Shown here: one piece after another, positions 55,793 through 64,000 of the stretch
Layout: every line of letters starts with the position of its first letter
How positions within the stretch are numbered: the stretch's first letter is position 1
Assembly: GCF_900104355.1 (NCBI RefSeq)
Contig: NZ_FNIY01000002.1
Coordinates: forward strand, 682,001 to 746,000
Direction of reading: 5' to 3'
Length of the DNA: 64,000 nucleotides
From: Phyllobacterium sp. OV277
GTDB lineage: Bacteria; Pseudomonadota; Alphaproteobacteria; Rhizobiales; Rhizobiaceae
Notes under the pieces: model-generated
Told to the model about the DNA's origin: nothing
What the model saw: the letters and a program-made list of their open reading frames with translations, nothing else
Database searches by the model: none
Program-made: the position numbers and the translations under genes

Positions 55793-56517
55793 TGGAAAAG
55801 ACTGTTCTGGTCACACGGCCCTTGCCAGCTGCGACCAGAACCGCTGACCGGCTGCGCGCGCAGGGCTATGTGCCTCTTATCGTGCCGCTCACAGAAATTG
55901 CCCCACTCAACCCGGTGATGCCCGAGGGAACGTTTGACGCCGTTGTCGCAACGAGTGCCAATGCATTGCTTCATGCCAGTGACGAATTGCTCGCCCCGCT
56001 TTTGCAACTGCCCTGTTTTACCGTTGGGGATGCAACCGCTGATGCCGCCCGTGCACGCGAGTTTGAGACCGTTACGACAGGGGACGGTGATGGAGAATCG
56101 CTGGCAGATACGATTGTTGAAGAACTGCGCGCGGCAGGTTCGCTGCTTTATCTGACGGGCAGGGTGCGTTCTCCGGGATTTGAACGGGCGGTGACGCTTG
56201 CGGGTTTTCATTGTTCGCCTTTGGCGATCTACGATACAATTTCAGTCAGTTATACAACTGACTTTTTGATGAAAACGCTTGGCTCACGACGTATTGATTA
56301 TTGTCTGCTTTATTCGCAGATGAGTTCAGAGGTTTTGTCTGGTTTAATCGGAGCAGCAAATTTAGAGCATGTATTTGATAAAACAGTATTTTTATGTCTG
56401 TCAAAGCGTATTGCCGAGAGCATCTCCGGGTTAAGAGAAGCTGCTATCAGGGTTGCGGGCAGGCCCAACGAAGATGCATTGTTCGACCTTCTGGCGCGCG
56501 TGCAGGACGACCAGTGA
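55792..56517 (+). CDS. hemD: Uroporphyrinogen-III synthase
   Basis: HemD closes hydroxymethylbilane with inversion of ring D to uroporphyrinogen III. The 241-residue protein has little conserved sequence, as usual, but has VLVTRPLPAATRTADRLRAQGYVPLIVPLTEI at the start, VVATSANAL, TVGDATADAARAREF and LYLTGRVRSPGFERAVTLAGFHCSPLAIYD, plus LCLSKRIAESI near the end. The ATG at 55792 overlaps the hemC stop. The second half (about 56220-56400) is clearly AT-richer than its surroundings, about 36 per cent G+C by count, yet the frame stays open. Confidence 0.9.
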   Translation: MEKTVLVTRPLPAATRTADRLRAQGYVPLIVPLTEIAPLNPVMPEGTFDAVVATSANALLHASDELLAPLLQLPCFTVGDATADAARAREFETVTTGDGDGESLADTIVEELRAAGSLLYLTGRVRSPGFERAVTLAGFHCSPLAIYDTISVSYTTDFLMKTLGSRRIDYCLLYSQMSSEVLSGLIGAANLEHVFDKTVFLCLSKRIAESISGLREAAIRVAGRPNEDALFDLLARVQDDQ

Positions 56518-56608
56518 ATGGCATTCGTCGCTTAGCGACATTTGCGAACTGGAACTTCCCTGCTAGCTTGGTGTTTCAGTCAACCCAATTGTTCTGAAGA
56601 GAGTATCC

Positions 56609-57940
56609 ATGGCCAAAGCATCCGTTCCCCGTCATTCCAAGTCAGCCCGGAAGCCTGTGACGATTGAACTGGAGCCATCGGATATTGTGAAGGACCATCC
56701 TGCTGGGGGAAGCGTGCCGCAACCGGAGCCTGTCGGGTTTGATCCGGATACCAGTGTCCAAGCGCAGGAACCAAAGAGTGAGCCCGTCGAAGCAGCTGCT
56801 GTGAGCAGCGAAGACAAGCCCAAAATTGAGACTGCATCACAGCAGACGTCGTCGTTTGGCAGGTCGTCATCTGCCGAACAACCGAAACCAGCCACGCCTG
56901 CATCCATACCGGTGCCGCCGAAGGCCGGTGATCCGCTTGGGCGTCTGACATCGGGACTTATCGGCGGTGTGGTTGCTTTGCTTGGTGCAGCGGCTTTGCA
57001 ATGGGCTGGCATATTGCCATCACCCAAATCAGATCTTTCGGCAGTCGAGCAACAGATCGCTGAATTGCGCAACGCTGCTCCCGCCAAGGCTACGCTTGAT
57101 GAGGGCTCGCAGGTTGCGCTGAATGGTGCCGTGGAGAATGCCAAACAGGCTTTGGGTCAGGTCTCCGGTCTGGCTGATGAGTTGAAGGCGCTGAAGCAAA
57201 ATGTGGCGGCAACGACGAATGCCGCAGGCGCGGGCACAACAGTTGATACAAGTGCTATTGATGCGCGTATCGCAACGCTCGAATCGCAGCTAACGGCCAG
57301 TCAGCAGAAGGTGGAGCAGGCCGCCGGTGCGCTTGCCGGTGAAGCGCAGACCTCAGCCGCCTTGCAGACGCGGCTTGATGCTTTGGAAACCAAAGTTCAG
57401 GACAATTCCGGTCAAAACAACATGGCGCTGGCCATTGCTGCTACCGGATTGAAGTCCGCCATTGATCGTGGTGGGCCTTTTGCGGCGGAGCTTGATACCT
57501 ATCTTGCCGTAGCGCCTGCTTCCGCTGATGTGGAGGGATTACGGACGGCGGCTTCGGCTGGCGTTCCTACGGTAAGCATGCTGGCGAGCCAGTTCGGCGA
57601 CGTGGCCACAAAAATCATTGCAACAACCCGAACAGTCGATCCCAATGCAGGTATTCTTGATCGCTTGTGGTCGAGTGCGGAAGGACTGGTAGAGTCGCGT
57701 CCGGTGGGTCTCATCGAGGGTGAAGGTGTGGACGCCATGACCGCTCGCGTTGAAGCGCATCTCAATGCCGGTGATCTCAACGCCGCCATCGCCGAATGGG
57801 ACAAGCTTCCAGAATCGGCCAAAGCTGTCTCAACGGATTTTGCCAACACCATGCGCGCCCGTCAGAAGGCCGGGGATGTCGTGTCCAAGGCGCTCTCCAA
57901 CGCATTGACCGGTATGAAAACACCGGCTGCGGCACAGTAA
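56609..57940 (+). CDS. Mitofilin-domain inner-membrane protein (alphaproteobacterial Mic60)
   Basis: This 443-residue protein has the layout of alphaproteobacterial mitofilin: a Glu/Pro/Ser-rich cytoplasmic N-terminal part (1-110), one membrane span (about 115-135, LIGGVVALLGAAALQWAGIL), a long helical and coiled-coil periplasmic region (about 145-280, rich in Ala, Gln and Leu heptads) and the C-terminal mitofilin domain with EAHLNAGDLNAAIAEWDKLPESAKAVSTDFANTMRAR. Mic60 shapes inner-membrane folds. Its place between hemD and hemY is the known arrangement in alphaproteobacteria and is strong support. Confidence 0.87.
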   Translation: MAKASVPRHSKSARKPVTIELEPSDIVKDHPAGGSVPQPEPVGFDPDTSVQAQEPKSEPVEAAAVSSEDKPKIETASQQTSSFGRSSSAEQPKPATPASIPVPPKAGDPLGRLTSGLIGGVVALLGAAALQWAGILPSPKSDLSAVEQQIAELRNAAPAKATLDEGSQVALNGAVENAKQALGQVSGLADELKALKQNVAATTNAAGAGTTVDTSAIDARIATLESQLTASQQKVEQAAGALAGEAQTSAALQTRLDALETKVQDNSGQNNMALAIAATGLKSAIDRGGPFAAELDTYLAVAPASADVEGLRTAASAGVPTVSMLASQFGDVATKIIATTRTVDPNAGILDRLWSSAEGLVESRPVGLIEGEGVDAMTARVEAHLNAGDLNAAIAEWDKLPESAKAVSTDFANTMRARQKAGDVVSKALSNALTGMKTPAAAQ

Positions 57941-57952
57941 GGGAAGACGATC

Positions 57953-59662
57953 ATGATCAGAGTTCTGTCTTTCCTTCTCGTTGTTCTGGTCCTGGGCTTC
58001 GGTTTTGCATGGCTTGCCGACCGCCCCGGCGATCTCGTCATCACCTTTGCCGGAATGCAACATAGGGTCAGCCTGATGGTGGCTGCATCAGCCATCGTGG
58101 CGCTGGTGGCCGGTGTCATGCTGATCTGGTGGATCATCAAAAGCGTTATCACCTCTCCCTATGCCCTGCGCCGCCATTTCCGTGCGCGCAAGCGCGACCG
58201 GGGCTATCAGTCCCTGTCGACGGGTCTGATCGCAGCGGGTGCAGGGGACGGGCAAACCGCCCGGCGCATGATCAAACAGGCAGAAAAGCTTCTGAATGTT
58301 GATCAGGAACCGCTGATCAAGCTTCTCGATGCACAGGCAGCCATGCTGGAAGGTCGCACCGACGATGCGCGGGCGAAGTTCCAGGCCATGCTGGATGATC
58401 CGGAAACAAAACTTCTGGGTCTGCGCGGGCTTTATCTCGAAGCACAACGGCTTGGTGCGCGTGAAGCATCGAAGCAATATGCAGAAGAGGCGGCGTTGCT
58501 TGCACCCAATGTGGAATGGGCGGCAACAGCAGCGCTTGGCCAGAAGACCGCGCATGGTGACTGGGATGGTGCTCTGGAACTGCTGGAAAAGCAGAAATCG
58601 AGCAAGCAGATCGACAAGGATACGGCCAAGCGCGAACGTGCGGTTCTCCTGACGGCCAAGGCTATCGACACATTCGAGAGTGATCCACTCACCTCGAAGC
58701 CGATTGCTATCGAGGCCAACAAACTGGCGCCCGATCTGGTACCGGCAGCGATTGTTGCGGCCAAGGTGTTGTTCCAGCAGGGCGACCTGCGCAAGGGATC
58801 GAAAATTCTGGAGCATGTCTGGAAGAAAGAGCCGCAACCGGAAGTGGCGGAAACCTATGTGCATGCGCGGCTTGGCGATTCTGTCTTTGATCGCCTCAAG
58901 CGCGCGCGTCATCTGGCAACGCTATATCCGCATCATCCGGAATCCAGCCTTGCCATTGCCCATGCGGCTCTGGCTGCCGGTGAGCTGAAGGAGGCGCGCG
59001 AAGCAGCCGAAGCCGTTTTGCGGACAGCGCCGCGCGAGAGCGCCTATCTGTTGCTGGCAGACATAGAAGAGGCCCAGACGGGCGATCAGGGCCGCGTGCG
59101 TCAATGGCTGTCGCGTGCCGTCAAGGCTCCACGCGATCCCGCCTGGACCGCTGATGGCTATGTTTCTGAACGCTGGGCTCCCGCCTCACCTGTAACGGGC
59201 AAGCTCAATGCTTTCGAGTGGAAGGTTCCCGTCGAACAATTGGGAACGGTGATCGATGCGCGTGAGGATTTTGACAGCGCACTGGCGGCCAGACCTGTCC
59301 GGACAGCGCCCAAACAGGAGGCGACAGAACCCTTGATCCCGGCAAAATCGGTGATTGTGCCTGAGAAGCCAGCTTCACGCGTCATTGAGCCGGATGCGGA
59401 TATTGCCGATGCAGAAATTGTATCGGCTGAACCGATTTTGAAGCCGGAGCCCGTGAAGACGCCAGAGGCGTCGCCTGTTACCAAGCCGGAAGAACCACAG
59501 GCGCACGAGCGGATTGCATCCGTATTGCCACCGCTGCCGGAAAAGGCCGCTATGGCAACGGAGCGTGATGAGGAAAAGCTGGTTATTCCGGTGCCCGATG
59601 ATCCGGGCGTGCAGCCAGACGATGAGGACGAGCGGCCAAACAAGAAGTTCCGGCTCTTCTAA
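57953..59662 (+). CDS. hemY: HemY-like membrane protein with TPR repeats
   Basis: This 569-residue protein of the HemY (heme biosynthesis-associated) family has two N-terminal membrane spans (about residues 1-22 and 40-64), then a TPR-type helical region to about residue 400 (repeated A-x-L-x-x-G, L-x-L-A-x-A patterns such as ARLGDSVFDRLKRARHLATLYP and ESSLAIAHAALAAGELKEAREAAEAVL). It ends in a long Pro/Glu/Val-rich low-complexity tail. It is not the protoporphyrinogen oxidase of the same name in Bacillus. It follows mic60 by 12 bp. Function is probably structural or as an assembly factor. Confidence 0.88.
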   Translation: MIRVLSFLLVVLVLGFGFAWLADRPGDLVITFAGMQHRVSLMVAASAIVALVAGVMLIWWIIKSVITSPYALRRHFRARKRDRGYQSLSTGLIAAGAGDGQTARRMIKQAEKLLNVDQEPLIKLLDAQAAMLEGRTDDARAKFQAMLDDPETKLLGLRGLYLEAQRLGAREASKQYAEEAALLAPNVEWAATAALGQKTAHGDWDGALELLEKQKSSKQIDKDTAKRERAVLLTAKAIDTFESDPLTSKPIAIEANKLAPDLVPAAIVAAKVLFQQGDLRKGSKILEHVWKKEPQPEVAETYVHARLGDSVFDRLKRARHLATLYPHHPESSLAIAHAALAAGELKEAREAAEAVLRTAPRESAYLLLADIEEAQTGDQGRVRQWLSRAVKAPRDPAWTADGYVSERWAPASPVTGKLNAFEWKVPVEQLGTVIDAREDFDSALAARPVRTAPKQEATEPLIPAKSVIVPEKPASRVIEPDADIADAEIVSAEPILKPEPVKTPEASPVTKPEEPQAHERIASVLPPLPEKAAMATERDEEKLVIPVPDDPGVQPDDEDERPNKKFRLF

Positions 59663-59774
59663 CACATTAATTTCAATAGCGGTCTTTGCGGCAAGATGCA
59701 CAATGGCGGGGCTCTGTCAGCCAAGCTATCAGTTGATTCGGGCCATTGGTAACAACGCTGAAAGATCTGTATTT

Positions 59775-60251
59775 ATGCTGGACCGCCTCGTAACTTTCTT
59801 CAAGGCTCTGCCATCCGGTGAGAGCGGCAAAGGACGTTTTTCCAAAAATGATCCGCGTCTTGCTGCGGCAGCATTGATGTTCCACGTCATGGATGCGGAT
59901 GGCGAGCGGCGCAAAGTGGAACGCAAGCGCCTGTCGCAGCTGATCTCCGAGGCCTATGGCCTCAAGGGCGAGGCACTGAAGCGTCTGCTTGAAGACAGTG
60001 AGCAGGCTGATCAGGAGGCCGTGGATCTCTACAGCTTTACCAGCGTTCTCAAGCGCAACCTTGACGAAGAGGCCCGAATTCATTTCATTGAGCTGATGTG
60101 GGATGTGGTTTTCGCCGATGGGTCCGCGCATGAGCTGGAAGAGAATGTCGTCTGGCGGGTGGCGGAACTGATTGGCGTCTCTTCCCGTGATCGCGTGACA
60201 ATGAAGCAGAAGGCAGCCCTTCGCGCCAAACAGCCGGTGCAAGAGGAATAG
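59775..60251 (+). CDS. TerB-family (COG4103-like) protein
   Basis: This 158-residue soluble helical protein has a TerB-like domain: KNDPRLAAAALMFHVMDADGERRKVERKRLSQLISEAYGL, then VDLYSFTSVLKRNLDEEARIHFIELMWDVVFADGSAHELEENVVWRVAELIGV. The ADGS-HELEENV segment is typical of TerB/COG4103, in which acidic residues may bind metal. The precise role is unknown. The start MLDRLVTFF at ATG 59775 is preceded by GAAAG. It lies 112 bp after hemY and 10 bp before a glutamine amidotransferase gene. Confidence 0.87.
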   Translation: MLDRLVTFFKALPSGESGKGRFSKNDPRLAAAALMFHVMDADGERRKVERKRLSQLISEAYGLKGEALKRLLEDSEQADQEAVDLYSFTSVLKRNLDEEARIHFIELMWDVVFADGSAHELEENVVWRVAELIGVSSRDRVTMKQKAALRAKQPVQEE

Positions 60252-60261
60252 GATCGAAAGA

Positions 60262-60996
60262 ATGTTCCAGACGGACTGGGCGGAGAACAGGCAAGTGAAA
60301 CGCCCGAAAATCCTCACGGTACTGCATCAGGAACGCTCAAGTCCCGGCCGTGTCGGCCAACTGCTGCTACAATCCGGCTTTGATCTTGATATTCGCCGTC
60401 CACCGCTTGGTGATGATTTGCCTGAAACGCTGGAAAATCATGCGGGCGCCGTCATTTTTGGTGGCCCGATGAGCGCCAATGACCCGGATGAATTCGTTAC
60501 AAGAGAAACCGACTGGCTGTCTGTGCCACTGTCTGAAAACAAACCCTTTCTTGGAATTTGCCTGGGCGCACAGATGCTCGCCAATCATATTGGCGGCACG
60601 GTCGGTCCACACCCCGAGGGTTTGGTGGAAATCGGCTGGTATGAACTTGAGGCCACCGAAGCCGGCAAAGCTCTGATGGATTGGCCGTCAATGGTCTATC
60701 ACTTTCATCGCGAGGGTTTTGATCTGCCGCGTAGTGCCACCCTGCTGGCAACCGCCAAGGCCTATCACAATCAGGCCTTCCGCTATGGTGAGAATGCCTG
60801 GGGCGTACAGTTCCATGCGGAACTCACCCGCGCCATGATGCAGCGCTGGGTGGTGCGTGGCTCCGAGCGTTTTACGATGAACAATGCCCAGCAGGGGCGT
60901 GAACATCTGGAAGGCCGTCTGGTCTACGATGCCATGCTCAAAGCATGGTTGCAGCGTTTCCTTGGCACAATTTTTGGTGCGCCTGTTTTGGCTTAA
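60262..60996 (+). CDS. Class I glutamine amidotransferase-like protein
   Basis: This 244-residue protein has a stand-alone class I GATase domain (GuaA-type): VIFGGPMSANDPDEF, the nucleophile elbow FLGICLGAQMLANHIGG with the catalytic Cys in GICLGAQ, and the catalytic His in ENAWGVQFHAELT, followed by a C-terminal extension (HFHREGFDLPRSATLLA in between). No synthase domain is fused, so it supplies ammonia to an unknown partner or hydrolyses a gamma-glutamyl substrate. The start could be ATG 60262 or GTG 60295 (VKRPKIL); GGA precedes the former. Confidence 0.87.
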   Translation: MFQTDWAENRQVKRPKILTVLHQERSSPGRVGQLLLQSGFDLDIRRPPLGDDLPETLENHAGAVIFGGPMSANDPDEFVTRETDWLSVPLSENKPFLGICLGAQMLANHIGGTVGPHPEGLVEIGWYELEATEAGKALMDWPSMVYHFHREGFDLPRSATLLATAKAYHNQAFRYGENAWGVQFHAELTRAMMQRWVVRGSERFTMNNAQQGREHLEGRLVYDAMLKAWLQRFLGTIFGAPVLA

Positions 60997-60997
60997 C

Positions 60998-62239
60998 TTA
61001 AGTCCGACCCTGCAGGTTGCGTGCCTTGCGCAATTGCGGGAACCAGTATGCCCATAGCCCTGCCACAGCGATTGTACCGATGCCACCGAAGACCACCGCA
61101 GGAATGGTGCCTATCATGGATGCCATAATCCCGGCGCGGAACTCACCCAGTTCGTTCGACGCGCCGACAAACACCATATTAACAGCATTGACCCGGCCAC
61201 GGACATGATCAGGCGTCCAGAGTTGCAGCAGCGTTTCTCTGATATAGACGCTGATCATGTCAGCAGCGCCCATCAGCGCCAGCAAGGCGATGGACAGCCA
61301 TGCAAGGTTGGACACGCCGAACATGATCGTCAGTAGGCCAAAGAGAGCGACGAACAGGAACATGATCATGCCGGCATGATCGCGGATCGGATGGCCCGCC
61401 AGCCAGAGCGCGGTCAGAATAGCGCCTATACCGGGCGCCGCCCGCAGCATGCCAAGTCCCCAAGGGCCAAGCTGAAGAATATCGCGGGCATAAACGGGCA
61501 AGAGCGCCACCGCACCACCCAGAAGCACGGCGAAAAGGTCGAGTGAAATCGCGCCGAGCACGACTTTCTCTTTCCAGATGTAATGAAACCCGGCCATCAA
61601 TGTCTGGAATGACTTCTTTTCCGTCAGCGTGTGCTGGGTCGGCTTGGGAATGGAGAAAATGCAGATTGTTGCAGCGGCCAGCAGGATTGAAGCGATGCCG
61701 TAGGCAATGGCGGGCGACAGGCCATAGAGCAGACCACCAGCGACCGGGCCAACGATTGTGGCGATCTGCCAGGCCGAGGAATTCCACGATACGGCGTTCG
61801 AAAACACCTCTGTCGGTACAAGATTGACGACGAGGGAGGCGGAAGCCGGTCCAAGAAAGGCGCGTCCCACACCAAAGCCCGCCAGAATGGCAAAGACGGC
61901 GAGAGGCGTGAATGCATGGGTGAGCGTCAGCAAAAGCAGCAGGACAGCGCAGATCACTTCGACGCCGAGGGCCAGTCCCATGATGAAGCGCCGACCAAAA
62001 CGATCAGCTGCCGCGCCAGTGATGAGAACGAGCAGCAAGGATGGAGCAAACTGTACGAGCCCGACCAGTCCAAGATCGAAGGGATCGCGCGTCAGATCAT
62101 AAATCTGCCAGCCCACAGACACGCTGATAATCTGGATCGCAAAGGACCCGAAGAAGCGGGACAGCCAGTAACGGGTGAAGGACGAATGGCGAAAAGCGGC
62201 GTAGCGATCGTGTACCGCATTCGTTTCAGGGAGGGTCAT
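60998..62239 (-). CDS. MFS transporter (EntS-like exporter)
   Basis: This 413-residue protein with about 12 hydrophobic segments belongs to the MFS_3/EntS-type exporters: SFTRYWLSRFFGSFAIQIISVSVGWQIYDLTRDPFDLGLVGLVQFAPSLLLVLITGAAADRFGRRFIM is the typical N-terminal half, and the loop AADRFGRR is the MFS signature between helices 2 and 3. Relatives export siderophores such as enterobactin or drugs. No siderophore genes are adjacent, so the substrate is unknown. It is convergent with the amidotransferase gene, whose stop is 1 bp away. Confidence 0.9.
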   Translation of the reverse strand: MTLPETNAVHDRYAAFRHSSFTRYWLSRFFGSFAIQIISVSVGWQIYDLTRDPFDLGLVGLVQFAPSLLLVLITGAAADRFGRRFIMGLALGVEVICAVLLLLLTLTHAFTPLAVFAILAGFGVGRAFLGPASASLVVNLVPTEVFSNAVSWNSSAWQIATIVGPVAGGLLYGLSPAIAYGIASILLAAATICIFSIPKPTQHTLTEKKSFQTLMAGFHYIWKEKVVLGAISLDLFAVLLGGAVALLPVYARDILQLGPWGLGMLRAAPGIGAILTALWLAGHPIRDHAGMIMFLFVALFGLLTIMFGVSNLAWLSIALLALMGAADMISVYIRETLLQLWTPDHVRGRVNAVNMVFVGASNELGEFRAGIMASMIGTIPAVVFGGIGTIAVAGLWAYWFPQLRKARNLQGRT

Positions 62240-62334
62240 TCGATGAAAGGCTCCGGAATTTGGAGACTTCTTCTAGAGCAATTTTCAGCAAAAAGGGATA
62301 AATAAATGTGAAATATTATGTCGTTGTGAGAGCG

Positions 62335-62366
62335 CAAAAATTGGGCCGGAAGAACCGGCCCAAATT
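62335..62366 (-). terminator. Rho-independent terminator after aqpZ
   Basis: Read on the minus strand, CCGGTTCTTCCGG-type stem: TTGGGCCGG (62341-62349) pairs with CCGGCCCAA (62355-62363) around AAGAA, and the minus strand continues with six T residues. It lies just after the aqpZ stop at 62388. Confidence 0.92.
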
Positions 62367-62387
62367 ATTCGTGAATGGATTGGATGC

Positions 62388-63077
62388 TCAGTCTTTACCG
62401 AGAAGCGCCTTCCAGATGATCGCGCCAACAACGGCACCAACAAGTGGAGCAACCCAGAAAAGCCAGAGCTGGCTGAGTGCGGCCGTCTGGGCAAACAAGG
62501 CGACGCCGGTAGACCGGGCCGGATTAACAGAGGTATTCGTCACCGGAATGGACACCAGATGGATCAGGGTCAGTCCCAGACCAATGGCAATCGGGGCAAA
62601 GCCCGCCGGAACGGATGATGACGTTGCTCCAAGGATGATGATGATGAAGAAGGCTGTGAAGACAACTTCAGCAATCAGGGCGGCGGTCAGTCCAAACCCA
62701 CCTGGAGAAAGTTCACCATAACCATTGGAAGCAAAGCCTTTGACACCGGCAAAATCCGCCTTGCCCGAGGCTATCAGGTAGAGCACCGCAGCAGCGGCGA
62801 TAGCGCCGATAACCTGTGCGATCCAGTAAGGGATAAGATCCTTGAAGTCGAAGCGTCCCGCTACGGCAAGGCCAAGCGAAACAGCGGGATTGAAGTGGCC
62901 GCCGGAGATACCGCCGACCGCATATGCCATGGTTAGAACCGTAAGACCAAACGCAAAGGCAACACCGAGAAAGCCAATGCCAAGGGCTGGAAATCCAGCG
63001 GCAAGTACGGCACTGCCGCAACCGCCAAGGACGAGCCAGAATGTACCGAAGAATTCGGCTGACAGTTTATTGAGCAT
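62388..63077 (-). CDS. aqpZ: Aquaporin Z
   Basis: AqpZ is a water channel of the inner membrane. The 229-residue protein has six spans and the two pore-lining NPA motifs: [11 protein letters not shown] (63-65) and [15 protein letters not shown] (185-187). The arginine after the second NPA belongs to the selectivity filter. Water-selective members have a narrow filter; the loop [10 protein letters not shown] matches AqpZ rather than GlpF. It stands alone on the minus strand with its own terminator; its promoter lies in the 258-bp divergent gap to yggT. Confidence 0.94.
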   Translation of the reverse strand: MLNKLSAEFFGTFWLVLGGCGSAVLAAGFPALGIGFLGVAFAFGLTVLTMAYAVGGISGGHFNPAVSLGLAVAGRFDFKDLIPYWIAQVIGAIAAAAVLYLIASGKADFAGVKGFASNGYGELSPGGFGLTAALIAEVVFTAFFIIIILGATSSSVPAGFAPIAIGLGLTLIHLVSIPVTNTSVNPARSTGVALFAQTAALSQLWLFWVAPLVGAVVGAIIWKALLGKD

Positions 63078-63335
63078 GGAAACCCCCTAGATAAAGTGCT
63101 TGCCGGAACTGCCCGACTCACAACTATAAGTTATTCCCGTTTTCAAAATTCAACAATAACGTTCAATTGTACCTCCGGGGATGCTGTTGTTCACCCGATG
63201 AAATACCTTCTGCGCAATGAATACTTGGTTTGGTCATTGCCAAAATGGAGTCGGCTTTGATTCCCACAAAAGCAGCTACCTCTTGCCCGAGCGCACGCCA
63301 ATCGCTACATGTCGCGTGATTATCAGGAGAAACCT

Positions 63336-63626
63336 ATGCTCGCTCTTATCCGCACGATTGATCTGGCCCTCGATATCTACACCTGGATTCTGATTGCCAG
63401 TGCGATCTTCTCATGGCTCTACGCATTCAACGTGATCAATTCGAGCAACCGGTTTGTCGCTTCAATTGGCGAATTTCTCTACCGGGTGACGGAGCCTGCC
63501 TTGCGTCCTATCCGGCGCTTCCTGCCCGATCTGGGTGGCATTGACATATCCCCGATCATCCTGCTGCTGATTATCTTTTTCCTTCGCCAGTTTCTGTGGA
63601 CCACAATCGCGCCGCTTCTGGTTTAA
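63336..63626 (+). CDS. YggT-family membrane protein
   Basis: The 96-residue protein has the YggT domain: two hydrophobic segments around [21 protein letters not shown], then [42 protein letters not shown]. The P-RRFLP-LGG-D-SPI signature is typical. YggT proteins are linked to osmotic shock tolerance and to cell division or shape, without a clear mechanism. The ATG at 63336 follows AGGAGAAACC; a start nine codons earlier is not needed. The DUF167 gene overlaps its 3' end. Confidence 0.92.
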   Translation: MLALIRTIDLALDIYTWILIASAIFSWLYAFNVINSSNRFVASIGEFLYRVTEPALRPIRRFLPDLGGIDISPIILLLIIFFLRQFLWTTIAPLLV

Positions 63627-63952
63627 CCGCAGCGTTGAGCACGGCTTTCTTTCGCAAGGAGCGTGACGGTATCACGCTCTTTGTCAGGCTGACGCCAAAG
63701 TCAGCCCGCGACGGGATTGAAGGTGTTGAAGAAACGGGTGACGGGCGCGCCCATCTGAAAGCCCGTGTGCGGGCGGTGCCGGAAGATGGAAAAGCCAATG
63801 CGGCGCTGGAAAAGCTGCTGGCGAAATCGCTTGGAATAGCGGCGCGCGATGTTTCTATTGGCGCAGGCGCCACATCACGGCTGAAACAGGTCAAGATATC
63901 GGGCGATCCGGAAGCGTTGGCTTTACAGCTCGAAACACTGGGATCGCCCTGA
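63596..63952 (+). CDS. DUF167/YggU-family protein
   Basis: This protein of up to 118 residues is of the DUF167 (YggU) family: [74 protein letters not shown] is the complete domain. The family is conserved next to yggT in many proteobacteria; function is unknown. The start is uncertain: ATG 63596 overlaps yggT by 31 bp, and TTG 63635 after the yggT stop gives a shorter protein that still contains the whole domain. Confidence 0.88.
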   Translation: MDHNRAASGLTAALSTAFFRKERDGITLFVRLTPKSARDGIEGVEETGDGRAHLKARVRAVPEDGKANAALEKLLAKSLGIAARDVSIGAGATSRLKQVKISGDPEALALQLETLGSP

Positions 63953-63957
63953 TATAA

Positions 63958-64000
63958 TCAGGCCTTCTTGGCGTTGTGACGCTCAATGGCTTCAGTGATC
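63958..64000 (-). CDS. C-terminal end of an unknown protein (partial)
   Basis: A minus-strand frame ends at TGA (63960-63958) and continues off the right edge. The 13 visible codons read ITEAIERHNAKKA. A helical end of the type EEAIER-x-K is seen in alphaproteobacterial inorganic pyrophosphatases, so Ppa is one possibility. There is too little sequence for a firm call. It is convergent with the DUF167 gene. Confidence 0.4.
   Translation of the reverse strand, partial: ITEAIERHNAKKA

Noticed and set aside
60990-61010. TTAACTTAA near the amidotransferase/MFS junction as a CtrA site
   Set aside because: The two TTAA are separated by one base, not seven, and lie between convergent gene ends.

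Overview
This window is chromosomal housekeeping DNA from an alphaproteobacterium of the Hyphomicrobiales (Rhizobiales). It is closest in character to the Brucella/Ochrobactrum/Phyllobacterium group. The evidence is an Omp19-type lipoprotein that is recognisably the Brucella antigen, an mdh-sucCDAB cluster, CtrA-type boxes (TTAA-N7-TTAA) with GANTC sites, a CenR/OtpR-type regulator beside a cyclic-nucleotide-binding protein, and an alphaproteobacterial mitofilin (Mic60) next to hemC-hemD. I see no rRNA, tRNA, CRISPR array, prophage or insertion sequence. The only mobile-looking DNA is two copies of a long palindromic repeat.

Layout. 1-5.7 kb: the end of a cytochrome c maturation operon (ccmD-ccmG), then a minus-strand run dapF-mtaB-ftsY-septation protein A. 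5.8-9.8 kb: an oxidoreductase, a siderophore-interacting flavoprotein, omp19 and zapE. 10.1-21.1 kb: the lower TCA cycle, mdh-sucCD-sucAB, then a VOC protein, a LysE exporter and a periplasmic protein before lpdA. 21.1-26.3 kb: a proline-rich membrane protein, a TraB/GumN protein, xerC, then rimM-trmD-GNAT-rplS. 26.5-30.4 kb: a two-gene amino-acid ABC importer without its ATPase, a probable unrecognised small lipoprotein gene on the minus strand, leuC and an OsmC protein. 30.4-32.7 kb: the complete preQ0/preQ1 operon queC-queE-queD-queF. 33-37.7 kb: an exported protein, a GNAT enzyme and sdhCDAB. 37.7-44.6 kb: OsmC, a membrane-anchored TerB-like protein, an aldo/keto reductase, a Ubi hydroxylase, tesB and glnK-amtB. 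44.7-51 kb: ftsK with cell-cycle promoter elements, lolA, xth, a cyclic-nucleotide-binding protein, a CenR-like regulator and an L,D-transpeptidase. 51.2-60.3 kb: a methyltransferase, EVE and YciI proteins, gpsA-tsaD, then divergent hemC-hemD-mic60-hemY-terB and an amidotransferase. 60.9-64 kb: an MFS exporter, aqpZ, yggT, a DUF167 protein and the end of another gene.

How it fits together. Most of the TCA cycle after isocitrate is encoded in two distant blocks (mdh-sucCDAB-lpdA and sdhCDAB). An identical 15-base sequence lies upstream of both mdh and sdhC, which suggests common control. Cell-envelope and division functions recur (FtsY, ZapE, FtsK, LolA, Mic60, L,D-transpeptidase, CenR-like regulator), and two intergenic regions carry CtrA-like boxes. 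No completely novel gene system is evident. The best leads are regulatory and structural: the shared TCA motif, the 37-bp-arm palindromic repeats, the CtrA-like palindrome at 33.2 kb, the GTAAC array before lolA, a QueD without the canonical catalytic cysteine, and the small lipoprotein gene at 28.1 kb.
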